A stretch of DNA of 64,000 bases from Lolium rigidum (GCF_022539505.1 NC_061512.1:156223962-156287961); one strand, 5' to 3'. Shown: positions 11,470 to 24,159, counted from the stretch's first letter. Numbers and translations are program-made. Notes: generated by a model from the sequence alone, not told the origin.

Positions 11470-12006
11470 TGATACGTCCAAAACGTATCTACTTTCCCGA
11501 ACACTTTTGCTATTGTTTTGCCTCTAATTTGTGTATTTTGGATGCAACTAACACGGACTAACGCTGTTTTCAGCAGAACTGTTCTGGTGTCTCGTTTTTG
11601 TGCAGAAATTCAACTTTCAGGAAAAACCTCGGAATTTATACAGAAGACCCTATTTTCCCAGAAGACACACGGAGCCAGAAGGGCAAGTCAGGTGGAGGCC
11701 CGAGGGCCCCACACCCTAGGGCGGCGCGGCCCTAGCGTGTGGCCCCCTCGGCCGGCCTCCGACGCCCTCCTTCGGACTACTTATCGCCTTCGACCTAAAA
11801 ACGCACGGAGAGAAGTCGAAGTCGCCAGAGACCCTCCAGAACGCCGCCACATCGCAAAACTCCGTCTCGGGAGCCAGAAGTCTCCGTTCTGGCACTCCGC
11901 CGGGACGGGGAATTGGAGGAGATCACCGCCATCATCACCACCGACGCCTCTCCATCGACCAGCCATGTTTCCCCCATCCATGTGTGAGTAATTCCCCCGC
12001 TGTAGG

Positions 12007-13606
12007 TGATGGCGTGTAATTCACACGTTCGTTGGGAACCCCAAGAGGAAGGTATGATGCGCACAGCAGCAAGTTTTCCCTCAGAAAGAAACCAAGGTTT
12101 ATCGAACCAGGAGGAGCCAAGAAGCACGTTGAAGGTTGATGGCGGCGGGATGTAGTGCAGCGCAACACCAAGGATTCCGGCGCCAACGTGGAACCCGCAC
12201 AACACAACCAAAGTACTTTGCCCCAACGAAACAGATGAGGTTGTCAATCTCACCGGCTTGCTGTAACAAAGGATTAACCGTATTGTGTGGAAGATGATTG
12301 TTTGCGAGAGAAAACAAGAAAACAAGTATTGCAACGAGATTTGTATTTCAAGTATTAAAGAATGGACCGGGGTCCATAGTTCACTAGAGGTGTCTCTCCC
12401 ATAAGATAAAAGCATGTTGGGTGAACAAATTACAGTCGGGCAATTGACAAATAGAGAGAGCATAACAATGCACATACATGTCATGATAAGTACAGTGAGA
12501 TTTAATTGGGCATTACGACAAAGTACATAGACCGCCATCCAACTGCATCTATGCCTAAAAAGTCCACCTTCGAGTTATCATCCGAACCCCTTCCGGTATT
12601 AAGTTGCAAAGCAACAGTACAATTGCATTAAGTATGGTGCGTAATGTAATCAACAACTACATCCTCGGACATAGCATCAATGTTTTATCCCTAGTGGCAA
12701 CAACGACAACACAACCTTAGGGGTTTTCGTCACTCCCCGTATATCAATGCGGGCATGAACCCACTATCGAGCATAAATACTCCCTCTTGGAGTTACTAGC
12801 ATCAACTTGGCCGAGCCTCTACTAATAACGGAGAGCATGCAAGATCATAAACAACACATAGGTAATAACTTGATAATTAACATAACATGGTATTCTCTAT
12901 CCATCGGATCCCGACAAACACAACATATAGCATTACGGATAGATGATCTTGATCATGTTAGGCAGCTCACAAGATCCAACAATGAAGCATAATGAGGAGA
13001 AGACAACCATCTAGCTACTGCTATGGACCCATAGTCCAGGGGTGAACTACTCACTCATCACTCCGGAGGCGACCATGGCGGTGAAGAGTCCTCCGGGAGA
13101 TGAATCCCCTCTCCGGCAGGGTGCCGGAGGAGATCTCCAGAATCCCCCGAGATGGGATTGGCGGCGGCGGCGTCTCTGGAAGGTTTTCCGTATCGTGGTT
13201 CTTCGCATTGGGGTTTTCGCGACGGAGGCTTTAAGTAGGCGGAAGGGCAACGTGGGGGGCCACACGAGGGCCCCACACCATAGGTCAGCGCGGCCAAGGC
13301 CTGGGCCGCGCCGCCCTATGGTGGCGGCCCCTCGTGGCCCCACTTCGACTCCTCTTCGGTCTTCCGGAAGCTTCGTGGAAAAATAGGACCCTGGGCGTTG
13401 ATTTCGTCCAATTCCGAGAATATTTCGTTACTAGGATTTCTGAAACCAAAAACAGCAGAAAACAGCAACCGGCTCTTCGGCATCTTGTTAATAGGTTAGT
13501 TCCAGAAAATGCACGAATATGACATAAAGTGTGCATAAAACATGTAGGTATCATCAATAATGTGGCATGGAACATAAGAAATTATCGATACGTCGGAGAC
13601 GTATCA
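12007..13606 (-). repeat. 3' LTR of non-autonomous element, copy 1
   Basis: On the plus strand it reads TGATGGCGTG...GACGTATCA; on minus it starts TGATACGTCTCCGACGTATC. The GC-rich block at about 13060-13380 creates open frames on both strands that I do not regard as genes. It abuts the purine tract gcatccccaagctt (13607-13620, minus AAGCTTGGGGATGC). Confidence 0.9.
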
Positions 13607-13620
13607 GCATCCCCAAGCTT

Positions 13621-16195
13621 AGTTCTGCTCGTCCCGAGCGAGTAAAACGATAACAAAGATAATTTCTGAAGTGACATGCCATCATAACCTTGATCATACT
13701 ATTTGTAAACATATGTAATGAATGCAGCGATCAAAACAATGGTAATGACATGAGTAAACAAGTGAATCATAAAGCAAAGACTTTTCATGAATAGTACTTC
13801 AAGACAAGCATCAATAAGTCTTGCATAAGAGTTAACTCATAAAGCAATAAATAAAAGTAAAGGTATTGAAGCAACGCAAAGGAAGATTAAGTTTCAGCGG
13901 TTGCTTTCAACTTGTAACATGTATATCTCATGGATAATTGTCAACATAGAGTAATATAACAAGTGCAATATGCAAGTATGTAGGAATCAATGCACAGTTC
14001 ACACAAGTGTTTGCTTCTTGAGGTGGAGAGAGATAGGCGAACTGACTCAACATAAAAGTAAAAAGAATGGTCCTTCAAAGAGGAAAGCATCGATTGCTAT
14101 ATTTGTGCTAGAGCTTTTATTTTGAAAACATGAAACAATTTTTTCAACGGTAGTAATAAAGCATATGAGTTATGTAAATTATATCTTACAAGTTGCAAGC
14201 CTCATGCATAGTATACTAATAGTGCCCGCACCTTGTCCTAATTAGCTTGGACTACCGGATCATTGCAATACACATGTTTTAACCAAGTGTCACAATGGGG
14301 TACCTCCATGCCGCTCGTACAAAGGTCTAAGGAGAAAGCTCGCATTTTGGATTTCTCGCTTTTGATTATTCTCAACTTAGACATCCATACCGGGACAACA
14401 TGGACAACGAGATAATGGACTCCCCTTTAATGCATAAGCATGTGACAACAATTATTATTCTCATATGAGATTGAGGATATATGTCCAAAACTCGAAACTT
14501 CCACCATGGATCATGGCTTTAGTTAGCGGCCCAATGTTCTTCTCTAACAATATGCATGCTCCAACCATTAAGGTGGTAGATCTCTCTTACTTCGGACAAG
14601 ACGGACATGCATAGCAACTCACATGATATTCAACAAAGAATAGTTGATGGCGTCCCCGTAAGCATGGTTATCGCACAACAAGCAACTTAATAAGAGATAA
14701 AGTGCATAAGTACATATTCAATACCACAATAGTTTTTAAGCTATTTGTTCCATGAGCTATATATTGTAAAGGTGAATGATGGAATTTTAAAGGTAGCACT
14801 CAAGCAATTTACTTTGGAATGGCGGATAAATACCATGTAGTAGGTAGGTATGATGGACACAAATGGCATAGTGGTTGGCTCAAGGATTTTGGATGCATGA
14901 GAAGTATTCCCTCTCGATACAAGGTTTAGGCTAGCAAGGTTATTTGAAACAAACACAAGGATGAACGGTACAGCAAAACTCACATAAAATACATATTGTA
15001 AACATTATAAGACTCTACACCGTCTTCCTTGTTGTTCAAAACTCAATACTAGATATTATCTAGACTCTAGAGAAACCAAATATGCAAACCAAATTAGCAA
15101 GCTCTAAGTGTTTCTTCATTAATGGGTGCAAAGTATATGATGCAAGAGCTTAAACATGATCACAACAATTGCCAAATATCAAATTATCCAAGACATTTTA
15201 GAGTTACTACATGTAGCATTTTCCAATTCCAACCATATAACAATTTAACGAAGAAGAAACTTCGCCATGAATACTATGAGTAGAGCCTAAGGACATACTT
15301 GTCCATATGCTACAGCGGAGCGTGTCTCTCTCCCACAAAGTGAATGCTAGGATCCATTTTATTCAAACAAAACAAAAACAAAAACAAACCGACGCTCCAA
15401 GCAAAGTGCATAAGATGTGACGGAATAAAAATATAGTTTCATGGGAGGAACCCGATAATGTTGTCGATGAAGAAGGGGATGCCTTGGGCATCCCCAAGCT
15501 TAGACGCTTGAGTCTTCTTAGAATATGCAGGGGTGAACCACCGGGGCATCCCCAAGCTTAGAGCTTTCACTCTCCTTGATCATATTGCATCATACTCCTC
15601 TCTTGATCCTTGAAAACTTCCTCCACACCAAACTCGAAACAACTCATTAGAGGGTTAGTGCACGATAAAAATTAACATGTTCAGAGGTGACACAATCATT
15701 CTTAACACTTCTGGACATTGCATAAAGCTACTGGACATTAATGGATCAAAGAAATTCATCCAACATAGCAAAAGAGGCAATGTGAAATAAAAGGCAGAAT
15801 CTATCAAAACAGAACAGTCCGTAAAGATGGATTTTATTAGGGCACCAGACTTGCTCAAATGAAAATGCCCAAATTGAATGAAAGTTGCGTACATATCTGA
15901 GGATCACTCACGTAAATTGGCTTAATTTTCTGAGTTACCTACAGAGACTTAGACCCAGATTCGTGACAAAGAAAGAAATCTGCTTCTGCGCAAGTAATCC
16001 AAATCTAGTATTTACTTTACTATCAAAGACTTTACTTGGCACAACAAAACATAAAACTAAGATAAGGAGAGGTTGCTACAGTAGTAAACAACTTCCAAGA
16101 CTCAAATATAAAAAAAAGTGCTGTAGTAAAAACATGGGTTGTCTCCCATAAGCGCTTTTCTTTAACGCCTTTCAGCTAGGCGCAGAAAGTGTAAC
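13621..16195 (-). other. Noncoding internal region of the non-autonomous element, copy 1
   Basis: This is AT-rich and stop-dense on both strands, with no domain seen. It collinearly resembles 47220-49783 of the second copy. It contains two extra copies of the purine-tract motif (plus gcatccccaagctta at about 15488-15502 and 15546-15560). Confidence 0.6.
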
Positions 16196-16835
16196 TCAAG
16201 TAACATCAAAGGGTGGTGCATCTACAGAGGGGTTTGGAGTTTTCTCAACCATGCATAGTATATTGGATATTTCAGCGTCTCCCTTTTCATTAGTCTTGGG
16301 CTTGCTACTCTCATCGAACAAATTTTCAGGAACAAGCCAAGCATAGTTATTTTCTAGTGCATCATTCATAGCTAGGAGTTTACATGGTATTGGTGCTTTG
16401 ATCTCCCCACCATCATTAATATTATTAGTGTACCTTATTCTATCCATGTCCATTTTTTCAAGGAGACCAACAAAATTAGTATGAGAACCAAGCATATTAA
16501 ATTTAGCAAAGACCTTTCTAGCCTCTCTTGCTAGACCACCAAATTCTCTAAGAAGGGTTTCTAAAACAAAATCTTTCTTTTCCCCTCTTCCATATCACCG
16601 AGTGTAAGAAACATGTGTTGGATTATAGGATTGAGATTAACAAATTTAGTTTCCAACATGCGAACTAAATGCGCAAGCAAGCAATTTCATAAGTGGGAGC
16701 AAGGTCTACCAAGTGTCTATCTTCAAAATCTTCAATGGTACTAACATGATTGAAAAATTCTTCTATATTATTTCTCCCAACTATAGACCCGCGTCCTACC
16801 GGTATGTCTTTTGTGGTAAAATTAAAAGGAAACAT
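16196..16835 (-). pseudogene. Short ORF of the non-autonomous family, copy 1 (frameshifted)
   Basis: From ATG 16835 the product begins MFPFNFTTKDIPVGRGSIVG and proceeds through NNIEEFFNHVSTIEDFEDRH. Frame changes occur near 16670 and near 16580, after which the last 99 residues are open to 16196 (MDMDRIRYTNNINDGGEIKA, ENNYAWLVPENLFDE). The same architecture and many identical residues occur in the copy at 50428-49784, where the frame is nearly open. I do not recognise a known domain; by position, just after the primer site, it may be a gag remnant or a small family-specific protein. Confidence 0.6.
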
Positions 16836-17041
16836 GATGAATCAAGTAAAGTAAATGCAAGTAACTAATTTTTTTGTGTTTTTGATATAGAGTGCAAGAC
16901 AATAAATAAAGTAAAGCTAGCAACTAATTTTATTGTGTTTTGATATAATGCAGCAAACAAAGTAGTAAATAAAGTAAAGCAAGACAAAAACAAAGTAAAG
17001 AGGTTGGGAAGTGGAGACTCCCCTTGCAGCGTGTCTTGATC

Positions 17042-17059
17042 TCCCCGACAACGGCGCCA
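17042..17059 (-). other. tRNA-Asp-type primer binding site, copy 1
   Basis: On minus TGGCGCCGTTGTCGGGGA matches the tRNA-Asp 3' end complement with one mismatch (T for C). It groups the element with the Athila lineage despite the lack of coding sequence. Confidence 0.75.
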
Positions 17060-17070
17060 GAAAATATGCT

Positions 17071-18669
17071 TGATGGCGTGTAATTCACACGTTCGTTGGG
17101 AACCCCAAGAGGAAGGTATGATGCGCACAGCAGCAAGTTTTCCCTCGGAAAGAAACCAAGGTTTATCGAACCAGGAGGAGCCAAGAAGCACGTTGAAGGT
17201 TGATGGCGGCGGGATGTAGTGCGGCGCAACACCGGGGATTCCGGCGCCAACGTGGAACCCGCACAACACAACCAAAGTACTTTGCCCCAACGAAATAGTG
17301 AGGTTGTCAATCTCACCGGCTTGCTGTAACAAAGGATTAACCGTATTGTGTGGAAGATGATTGTTTGCAGAGAAAACAGGAAAACAAGTATTGCAGCAGA
17401 TTTGTATTTCAGTATTAAAGAATGGACCGGGGTCCACAGTTCACTAGAGGTGTCTCTCCCATAAGATAAAAGCATGTTGGGTGAACAAATTACAGTCGGG
17501 CAATTGACAAATAGAGAGAGCATAACAATGCACATACATGTCATGATAAGTACGAGTGAGATTTAATTGGGCATTACGACAAAGTACATAGACCGCCATC
17601 CAACCGCATCTATGCCTAAAAATTCCACCTTCGAGGTTATCATCCGAACCCCTTCCAAGTATTAAGTTGCAAAGCAACATGTACAATTGCATTAAGTATG
17701 GTGCGTAATGTAATCAACAACTACATCCTCGGACATAGCATCAATGTTTTATCCCTAGTGGCAACAAAGACAACACAACCTTAGGGGTTTCGTCACTCCC
17801 CAGATATCAATGCAGGCATGAACCCACTATCGAGCATAAATACTCCCTCTTGGAGTTACTAGCATCAACTTTGCCAGAGCCTCTACTAATAACGGAGAGC
17901 ATGCAAGATCATAAACAACACATAGGTAATAACTTGATAATTAACATAACATGGTATTCTCTATCCATCGGATCCCGGCAAACACAACATATAGCATTAC
18001 AGATAGATGATCTTGATCATGTTAGGCAGCTCACAAGATCCAACAATGAAGCATAATGAGGAGAAGACAACCATCTAGCTACTGCTATGGACCCATAGTC
18101 CAGGGTGAACTACTCACTCATCACTCCGGAGGCGACCATGGCGGTGAAGAGTCCTCCGGGAGATGAATCCCCTCTCCGGCAGGGTGCCGGAGGAGATCTC
18201 CAGAATCCCCCGAGATGGGATTGGCGGCGGCGGCGTCTCTGGAAGGTTTTCCGTATCGTGGTTCTTCGCATTGGGGTTTTCGCGACGGAGGCTTTAAATA
18301 GGAGGAAGGGCAACGTGGGGGGCCACACGAGGGCCCCACACCACAGGTCGGCGCGGCCAAGGCCTGGGCCGCGCCGCCCTATGGTGGCGGCCCCTCGTGG
18401 CCCCACTTCGACTCCTCTTCGGTCTTCCGGAAGCTTCGTGGCAAAATAGGACCCTGGGCGTTGATTTCGTCCAATTCCGAGAATATTTCGTTACTAGGAT
18501 TTCTGAAACCAAAAACAGCAGAAAACAACAACCGGCTCTTCGGCATCTTGTTAATAGGTTAGTTCCAGAAAATGCACGAATATGACATAAAGTGTGCATA
18601 AAACATGTAGGTATCATCAATAATGTGGCATGGAACATAAGAAATTATCGATACGTCGGAGACGTATCA
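17071..18669 (-). repeat. 5' LTR of non-autonomous element, copy 1
   Basis: Near-identical to 12007-13606. On minus it ends ...CACGCCATCA, followed after 11 bases by the primer site. Confidence 0.9.
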
Positions 18670-19529
18670 GTAGGCTGAAGGGGATGGTAGGGATTGGATG
18701 AGATTGGTCATGTAATAGTGTAAGATTGTTAGGGCATAGTGCCTAGTGTCCGTAATTGGTACTTTGATGATATTGTTGCAACTTGTTATGCTTAATGCTT
18801 GTCACTAGGGCCCGAGTGCCATGATCTCAGATCTGAACATGTTATTATTTCATCATGATATTCATTGTTTATGGTCTTACCCGCAAGTTGTATACACATG
18901 TCGCTGTCCGGAACCAATGGCCCCGAAGTGACAGAAATCGGGACAACCGGAGGGGATGGTAGTGATGTGAGGATCACATGTGTTCACGGAGTGTTAATGC
19001 TTTGCTCCGGTACTCTATTAAAAGGAGTACCTTAATATCCGATAGATTCCCTTGAGGCCTGGCTGCCACCGGCTGGTAGGACAAAAGATGTTGTGCAAGT
19101 TTCTCATTGCGAGCACGTACGACTATAATTGGAACACATGCCTATTGATTGCTTTGTACTTGGACACCGTTTTATTATTATCTGCAAATGCCCCGCTTGA
19201 TTGTTACATGAGTTTCTCTCATCCATGCAACGCCCGTTATCCGTTCCCGTGCCTACGAGTATTTTAATCCTGCTATTTACTATAATCACTACTCGCTGTC
19301 TCTCGTTACTCGCCGATGTTATTTCACTACCGCTATCGCTATAAAACTGTTACTATCGATAAACTCTTGCGAGCAAGTCTGTTTCCAGGTGCAGCTGAAT
19401 TGACAACTCCGTCGTTAAGGCTTTCAAGTATTCTTTGTCTCCCCTTGTGTCGAATCAATAAATTAGGTTTTACTACCCGCGAAGACCGCCGCGATCCCCT
19501 ATACTTGTGGGTTATCAAGATCGTTTTCC

Positions 19530-19546
19530 GGCGCCGTTGCCGGGGA
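19530..19546 (+). other. Primer binding site of the Athila-type element
   Basis: GGCGCCGTTGCCGGGGA, 12 bases inside the LTR end, complements the 3' end of tRNA-Asp except for the outermost base, where CGG stands in place of TGG. A tRNA-Asp primer is known for Athila-lineage elements. Confidence 0.75.
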
Positions 19547-19604
19547 GCATAGCTTTATTTGGAAGTTCACTTGGATTGATATTGTTCGCTGCAAATTCTC
19601 CATC

Positions 19605-22255
19605 ATGGGTAAATCTCGCGATCCTAAAGTCGCCATATTACCATCCACTACAAGAAAAGGTACAACTCGAGTACCTCTGCTGCTCTTGATTCACCATCTG
19701 TGATTGATAAACTTGTTTCACCACCACATGCTTCACTTGCTGGTACTTCTGCTGAATCTGAAAATTCTTATAATATTGATGATGCTTCTGCTGTGTTTGA
19801 TGATAGTGGTTCATTGAGATCTTTTCTAGATGCTACAATTGCTAGGTCTAGACAAATTGAAAATACTGAAACTCCTGATGCTACTACACCTGTTAATTCA
19901 CCTGAACTTGATTATTCTAGTGATGATCCTGATGAAGATTATGTGGAGCTTAATGATGATCTTATTAATAGATGCAATGCTATTGCTGATGCAAGTAAAA
20001 TTAAAAAGTTTCTCACACAATATACTGTTAGACATAAGTTATCTCCCGATCCTAAATTTGCCACATCTCCTATATGCATTAAGGATAAAGATTATGATTT
20101 TTCTCTTGATCTATCTCATATAGCTATTGTAGAGAAAGCACCCTTTTGTGGTACCGAAAAAGAAAGTGTCGTAGAACACATGATTGAACTTTCTTCTATG
20201 AGTAGCTTGTTTTCCGATGATATCAAGATGCGTACTTATTTTGTCGCTAAATTTTTTCCTTTCTCATTAAAGGATGATGCTAAAACTTGGTATAATAATT
20301 TGCCTCCTGGTTCTATTAAAAGTCCAACTGATTTGCGTGATGTTTTCTTTCGAAAATACTTTCCTGCTAGTGCTCAACATGTTGCTTTACGTAAAATTTA
20401 TAGATTTGACCATGGAGATGAAGAGAAATTGCCTCGAGGCTTGGGCAAGATTTTGTTCTCTTATCGAGCTCGACCTCGGACATGATTTAGAAAAGAATGA
20501 TCTACTTGATATATTTTATAGTGGACTAACCATTGAGTCTAGGGCATATTTGGATAGTTGTGTTGGTTGTGTTTTCGGAAAAGAACTCCGCACGAAGCTG
20601 AAGAATTATTGGCTAAAATAGGCCGGAATCATGATGATTGGACTACGCCCGAACCAATTCCAACGCCAATATTGAAGAAGAGGGGTTTAATTAAATTGAA
20701 TGATGAAGATATGAGGGAAGCCAAGAAGTCTCTCAAGGAGAAAGGTATTAAATCCGAAGATGTGAAGAATCTACCTCCCATAGAAGATATATGTGAGATA
20801 ATTCCCCCTTCATCCATGATTGAGGTAAACTCCCTTCAGCCCTTTACTAGGGAAGATATTCCGTATTCAAAACCTCCTGCGCAATGCTTAGATGAGTTTG
20901 ATAATTATATTGTTAAGCAAGAAAATTTAAATATGAGAGTACGTAATCATCTAATGGAAAATTCTCAAGCTATTAGCAATTTGCATGATATTGTGGAGAG
21001 AACCTCCAATGATGTTAAGATGCTTGTTAAACATTTTCAAATGGTTCAAACTCAAATTGATCAACTCACTAAAGTGCAAAATGACTTATTAAAAAATAAT
21101 TCTAAAGAGAAACATGCTTATGAAGTAACAACTAGAGGTGGTGTCTCTACCCAGGATCCTCTATATCCCGAAGGGCATCCCAAAAGAATTGAACAAGATT
21201 CTCAACGCATTGAACCTAGTGCTCCTTCTAAGAAAAAGAAGAAGAAACATAAAAATGTCGTAGAATCCTCTCGAACCCGTTAATGATCCTAATAGTATTT
21301 CTATTTCCGATGCTGAAACCGAAAGTGGTAATGAACATGATAATAATAATGGTAATGATAAGAATGATGTTTCTGATAAAGAAGAAGTTGAAGATGAACC
21401 TGAAAAGCAAGATAAAAATAAAAAGTATACTAAAGAACATTTTATTGCTAAGAAACATGGTAATGAAAGGGAACCTTGGGTGCAAAAATTTTCCTGCTAA
21501 GAAACTAAAATCAAAGGAAGAAGAACACTATAATAAATTTTGTGATTGGATGAAACCTTTATTCTTGCAAATCCCTTTGACTGATGCTATTAAATTGCCT
21601 CCTTATTCAAAGTATATGAAAGATATTGTTACTAACAAAAGGAAAATCCCCAATGAGGAAATTTCCACTATGCTTGCTAATTACTCTTTCAATGGCAAAG
21701 TTCCAAAGAAGTTGGGCGACCCAGGTATACCTACTATTCCTTGTTCTATTAAGAATAATTATGTTAAAACTGCTCTATGTGACTTGGGAGCCGGTGTTAG
21801 TGTTATGCCTTTTTCTCTTTATAAGAGACTTTACTTAGATAAGTTGATACCTACTCGATATATCTTTGCAAATGGCTGATAAATCTACTCGCTATTTCGT
21901 TGGTATATGTGAGGATGTTCATGTTCAAGTTACTAATAACTGCTTGATATTAACTGATTTTGTTGTGTTGGAAATGCCCGAAGATGATAATATGTCTATT
22001 ATTCTTGGGAGACCTTTTCTTAACACCGCAGGGGCTGTTATTGATTGCAATAAAGGAAAGGTTACTTTCAATGTTGATGATAGGGAGCACACCGTCTATT
22101 TCCCCAAGAGGATTGAAAAAGCATGCGGAGTTAATACTATTTCTAATGTGAGAACTATCAAAGTTGGAACTATCGATTGTCCTATATATGAGCCTAAAGA
22201 AGAATATCAAACTCTTGTGATTGGATCCATATCAATACAATTCAAGGTAACATGA
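19605..22255 (+). pseudogene. gag-protease of the Athila-type element, frameshifted
   Basis: It starts at ATG 19605 (MGKSRDPKVA). A one-base shift near 19669 moves reading to the long frame 19700-20485. The capsid signature is YFVAKFFPFSLKDDAKTWYN, then LPPGSI and FFRKYFP. Frames change again near 20430 and 20575 before a Lys/Glu-rich segment with heptad-like NLHDIVERTSNDVKMLVKHF. After a very acidic/Lys-rich, frameshifted linker (about 21280-21480) comes a retropepsin-like domain: ALCDLGAGVSVMPFSLYK (catalytic D-x-G-A form) and, after another shift near 21865, IILGRPFLNTAGA. No zinc knuckle was seen. At least five frame changes make it non-functional. Confidence 0.85.
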
Positions 22256-22439
22256 TTGATTTGAGGTTTATTTCTTCTTATGATATGTAAAATTTATTTG
22301 GTGACAAGACTTGATCAACCTTGTTAACAAATACTTTTCATATGCATAGAGGAGGTAAACAACATCTCTTTCTTCCTCCACTTGCTCTACTTGCTGTAGC
22401 ACTTTTGTTTTGTAAAGTTCGTTAGTTAATTAGAGATTT

Positions 22440-23041
22440 CAAAAAAATTCCTGGCCAGTAATAATAAACTTAATACCCAGAAATGTGCATTTTTCAAAGT
22501 TTTCAAAAATTCACAAAAATTATACCGTTGGTCCTATTTTTCGAAAATGCACCTGGAGCACGGGGATGACCAGTGGGGCACCCCAGGGTGGCACCCCACA
22601 GGCCGGCGCGACCAGCAAGGGGGGCGCGCCACCCTGGTGTGTGGGCCCCCCTTTGCCCCACTTCAGCATCTCTTCCTCCCACACTCTTCTCTCTCCCGAA
22701 AAAATCGACACCAGCTTCCTCTCACTCGTGTTTTTGCTCAAGAACTCCAGATTTCTCGATCTCTTAGCTCAGCCTGCATTTCGTCCGAAATTTGGCACAT
22801 TTGCTCTTCGGTATGTGACTCCTTCGATTATCCAAGTAGAATTTTGTTTGGTGGAGTATATCTTGAATATTTTGCTGCTGTAGGTAACATGTTTAGTGAG
22901 CTTGCATGCTTGTTCTAAGTGGTAGAAACTAGTTTTGATGCATGATTAGTACTCTAGCAAGTTCCTATGGTAGTTTCCCTCGATTATATGTCACCAAATC
23001 AAGTTTTATATTGTTTGTTGAAAAAATTTCAGAAAAGGGAG
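22440..23041 (+). other. GC-rich leader before the second ORF, possible internal promoter
   Basis: After AT-rich sequence, 22555-22680 becomes abruptly GC-rich (ggccggcgcgacc, ggggggcgcgccacc), then C/T-rich (tcttcctcccacactcttctctctccc), like the U3/R part of the LTRs in this window. The second ORF begins about 350 bp later. I infer a separate transcription start, as a downstream gene in an element without a pol would need; no TATA box is clear. Confidence 0.35.
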
Positions 23042-24159
23042 ATGGACAACTTTAACTTTGGAGAAGTGTTCCAAGGAGAGACAACAAGCACGGGGAGGCC
23101 CTCTAGGTCATCCACCCGATGCAGGCCATCCTACAATGAGGATCTCATCGCACCAAGCTTCGCACCCGAGGAGGACAATGGAGTCCCCAATGCTGCATCC
23201 TTTCCATGTTATGACTTTTTGAGTAATGCAGGGTTGTTGGATGATTTCTTGACCCTCGTCGGTAAGGCAGGTTTAACCACCTATGTGGGAGATGAGAGTG
23301 AGCAATACTATACGCTCACTAAAATCTTTGTGGAGAGTTTCAAATTCAACAATAGGCACTTTCGCCCGACCGTAGAATTTAAGATCTATGGTAAGCCTAT
23401 TACTATGAAGTTAGAGAATTTTTGTGCCGCATTGGGTATTGTCCCCGTAGGTACAGACAAGGAAGATCGAGGACAACCCCGGAGAATTGTTGGAGCTCTA
23501 TCGAGGGATCACCAATGATGATTGTCGCACCATTCGGCGTGGCAAGATAAGAAACATTCAACTCCCCGCCATTAAGTATTTTGCTTATTACATTGGTACT
23601 AGCATTCTTGGTAGGGAGAACACTAGTAACATATCAAGCTATCACCTTGGTTTCTTAATTGCTGCACTCACTGGGGACACACCTTATCATCTTGGTGCTC
23701 TTGTTGCTCGCCGCTTGTCTAACAAGGGGCCTATATTTGGAGGAATTATTGCTTCGCGCGTTTTAGCATATTTAGAGCTTCCTCTTGACCCTAATGATGT
23801 GAAAATAGCTCCTATGAGGCTCGATATTGGCTGCTATGAAGAGTCATCAATTTGTTACAGCTGACTCTAGGCTAGATAATATTGTCTATAGAGTGTTGTT
23901 TGCTGACGGGGAAGAGAGGGAAGTCCCTTTGCCCCAACCAGATTTGTTCAGTATCAACAGGAAATCATGGTCGCGCTCTAAGGAGGAGGTGGATGAGCAG
24001 CTCAAGATACACAAGTTCCACCAGCAGCATGACTCCGAGGATGCCGAGCCCTCCTACGACTACACCGTCACGTATCCGGGTGCTTCTTCTAGCACATACC
24101 CGGAATATGATCCATCTTCGTATTACGAAGGTGCTTCTTCGTGGGCACCACGGGGTTGA
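23042..24159 (+). pseudogene. Second ORF with ATHILA-type domain (Athila ORF-1-like)
   Basis: It starts at ATG 23042 (MDNFNFGEVFQG) after a leader. Features are an early acidic/Ser-rich part, FKIYGKPITMKLENFCAALG, YRGITNDDCRTIRRGKIRNI, IKYFAYYIGTSILGRENTSN and LGFLIAALTGDTPYHLGA, which I recognise as the plant 'ATHILA retrotransposon ORF-1' type (PF03078). The C-terminus is Tyr/Ser-rich. Frames change near 23475 and near 23835, so it is broken into three segments. In this family the domain appears either near gag or as a separate ORF; its role is not established. Here it sits where an env-like ORF would be, but I see no membrane segments. Confidence 0.7.

Larger units (their letters stand above)
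12007..18669 (-). mobile_element. Non-autonomous LTR retrotransposon (LARD-like), copy 1, TSD GTAGG
   Basis: It is a complete 6663-bp element on the minus strand: 5' LTR 17071-18669, primer site 17042-17059, a short gag-like ORF (16835-16196), about 2.6 kb of noncoding DNA, a purine tract (13607-13620) and 3' LTR 12007-13606. GTAGG occurs at 12002-12006 and 18670-18674. The two LTRs (1600 and 1599 bp) differ by only scattered bases, for example near 12096, 12170 and 12230, so it is young. No RT, RNase H or integrase exists in it. A second family member starts at 45604. Confidence 0.92.
11470..19517 (+). repeat. 5' LTR of the Athila-type element (parts 11470-12006 and 18675-19517)
   Basis: The two parts flank the nested element 12007-18669 and together align along the intact 3' LTR. 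The LTR ends at GGTTATCA, 19517, just before the primer site. Compared with the 3' copy it lacks about 20 bp in the GC-rich core (near 11733; extra sequence at about 26768-26790 in the 3' copy) and carries small substitutions, so the insertion is not very recent. Confidence 0.85.

Noticed and set aside
11518..11991. Open frame of 157 codons in the GC-rich part of an LTR (also 26556-27044)
   Set aside because: It lies wholly within the LTR, changes frame between the two LTR copies, and overlaps equally long frames on the other strand; GC-rich DNA with few stops explains it.
13042..13386. Open frames on both strands, repeated at 18105-18449 and in part at 46645-47093
   Set aside because: These are the GC-rich cores of LTRs of one family. 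Repetition comes from LTR identity, and no domain or codon bias supports a protein.
22256..23041. Hidden RT or integrase between protease and the second ORF
   Set aside because: I looked for DD-type RT and DDE/HHCC integrase motifs in all frames of the short interval and saw none; the space is too small.
22967..24159. Envelope-like protein for the second ORF of the Athila-type element
   Set aside because: Despite its position after gag-protease, no signal peptide or membrane span is visible, and the residues fit the ATHILA ORF-1 type better.
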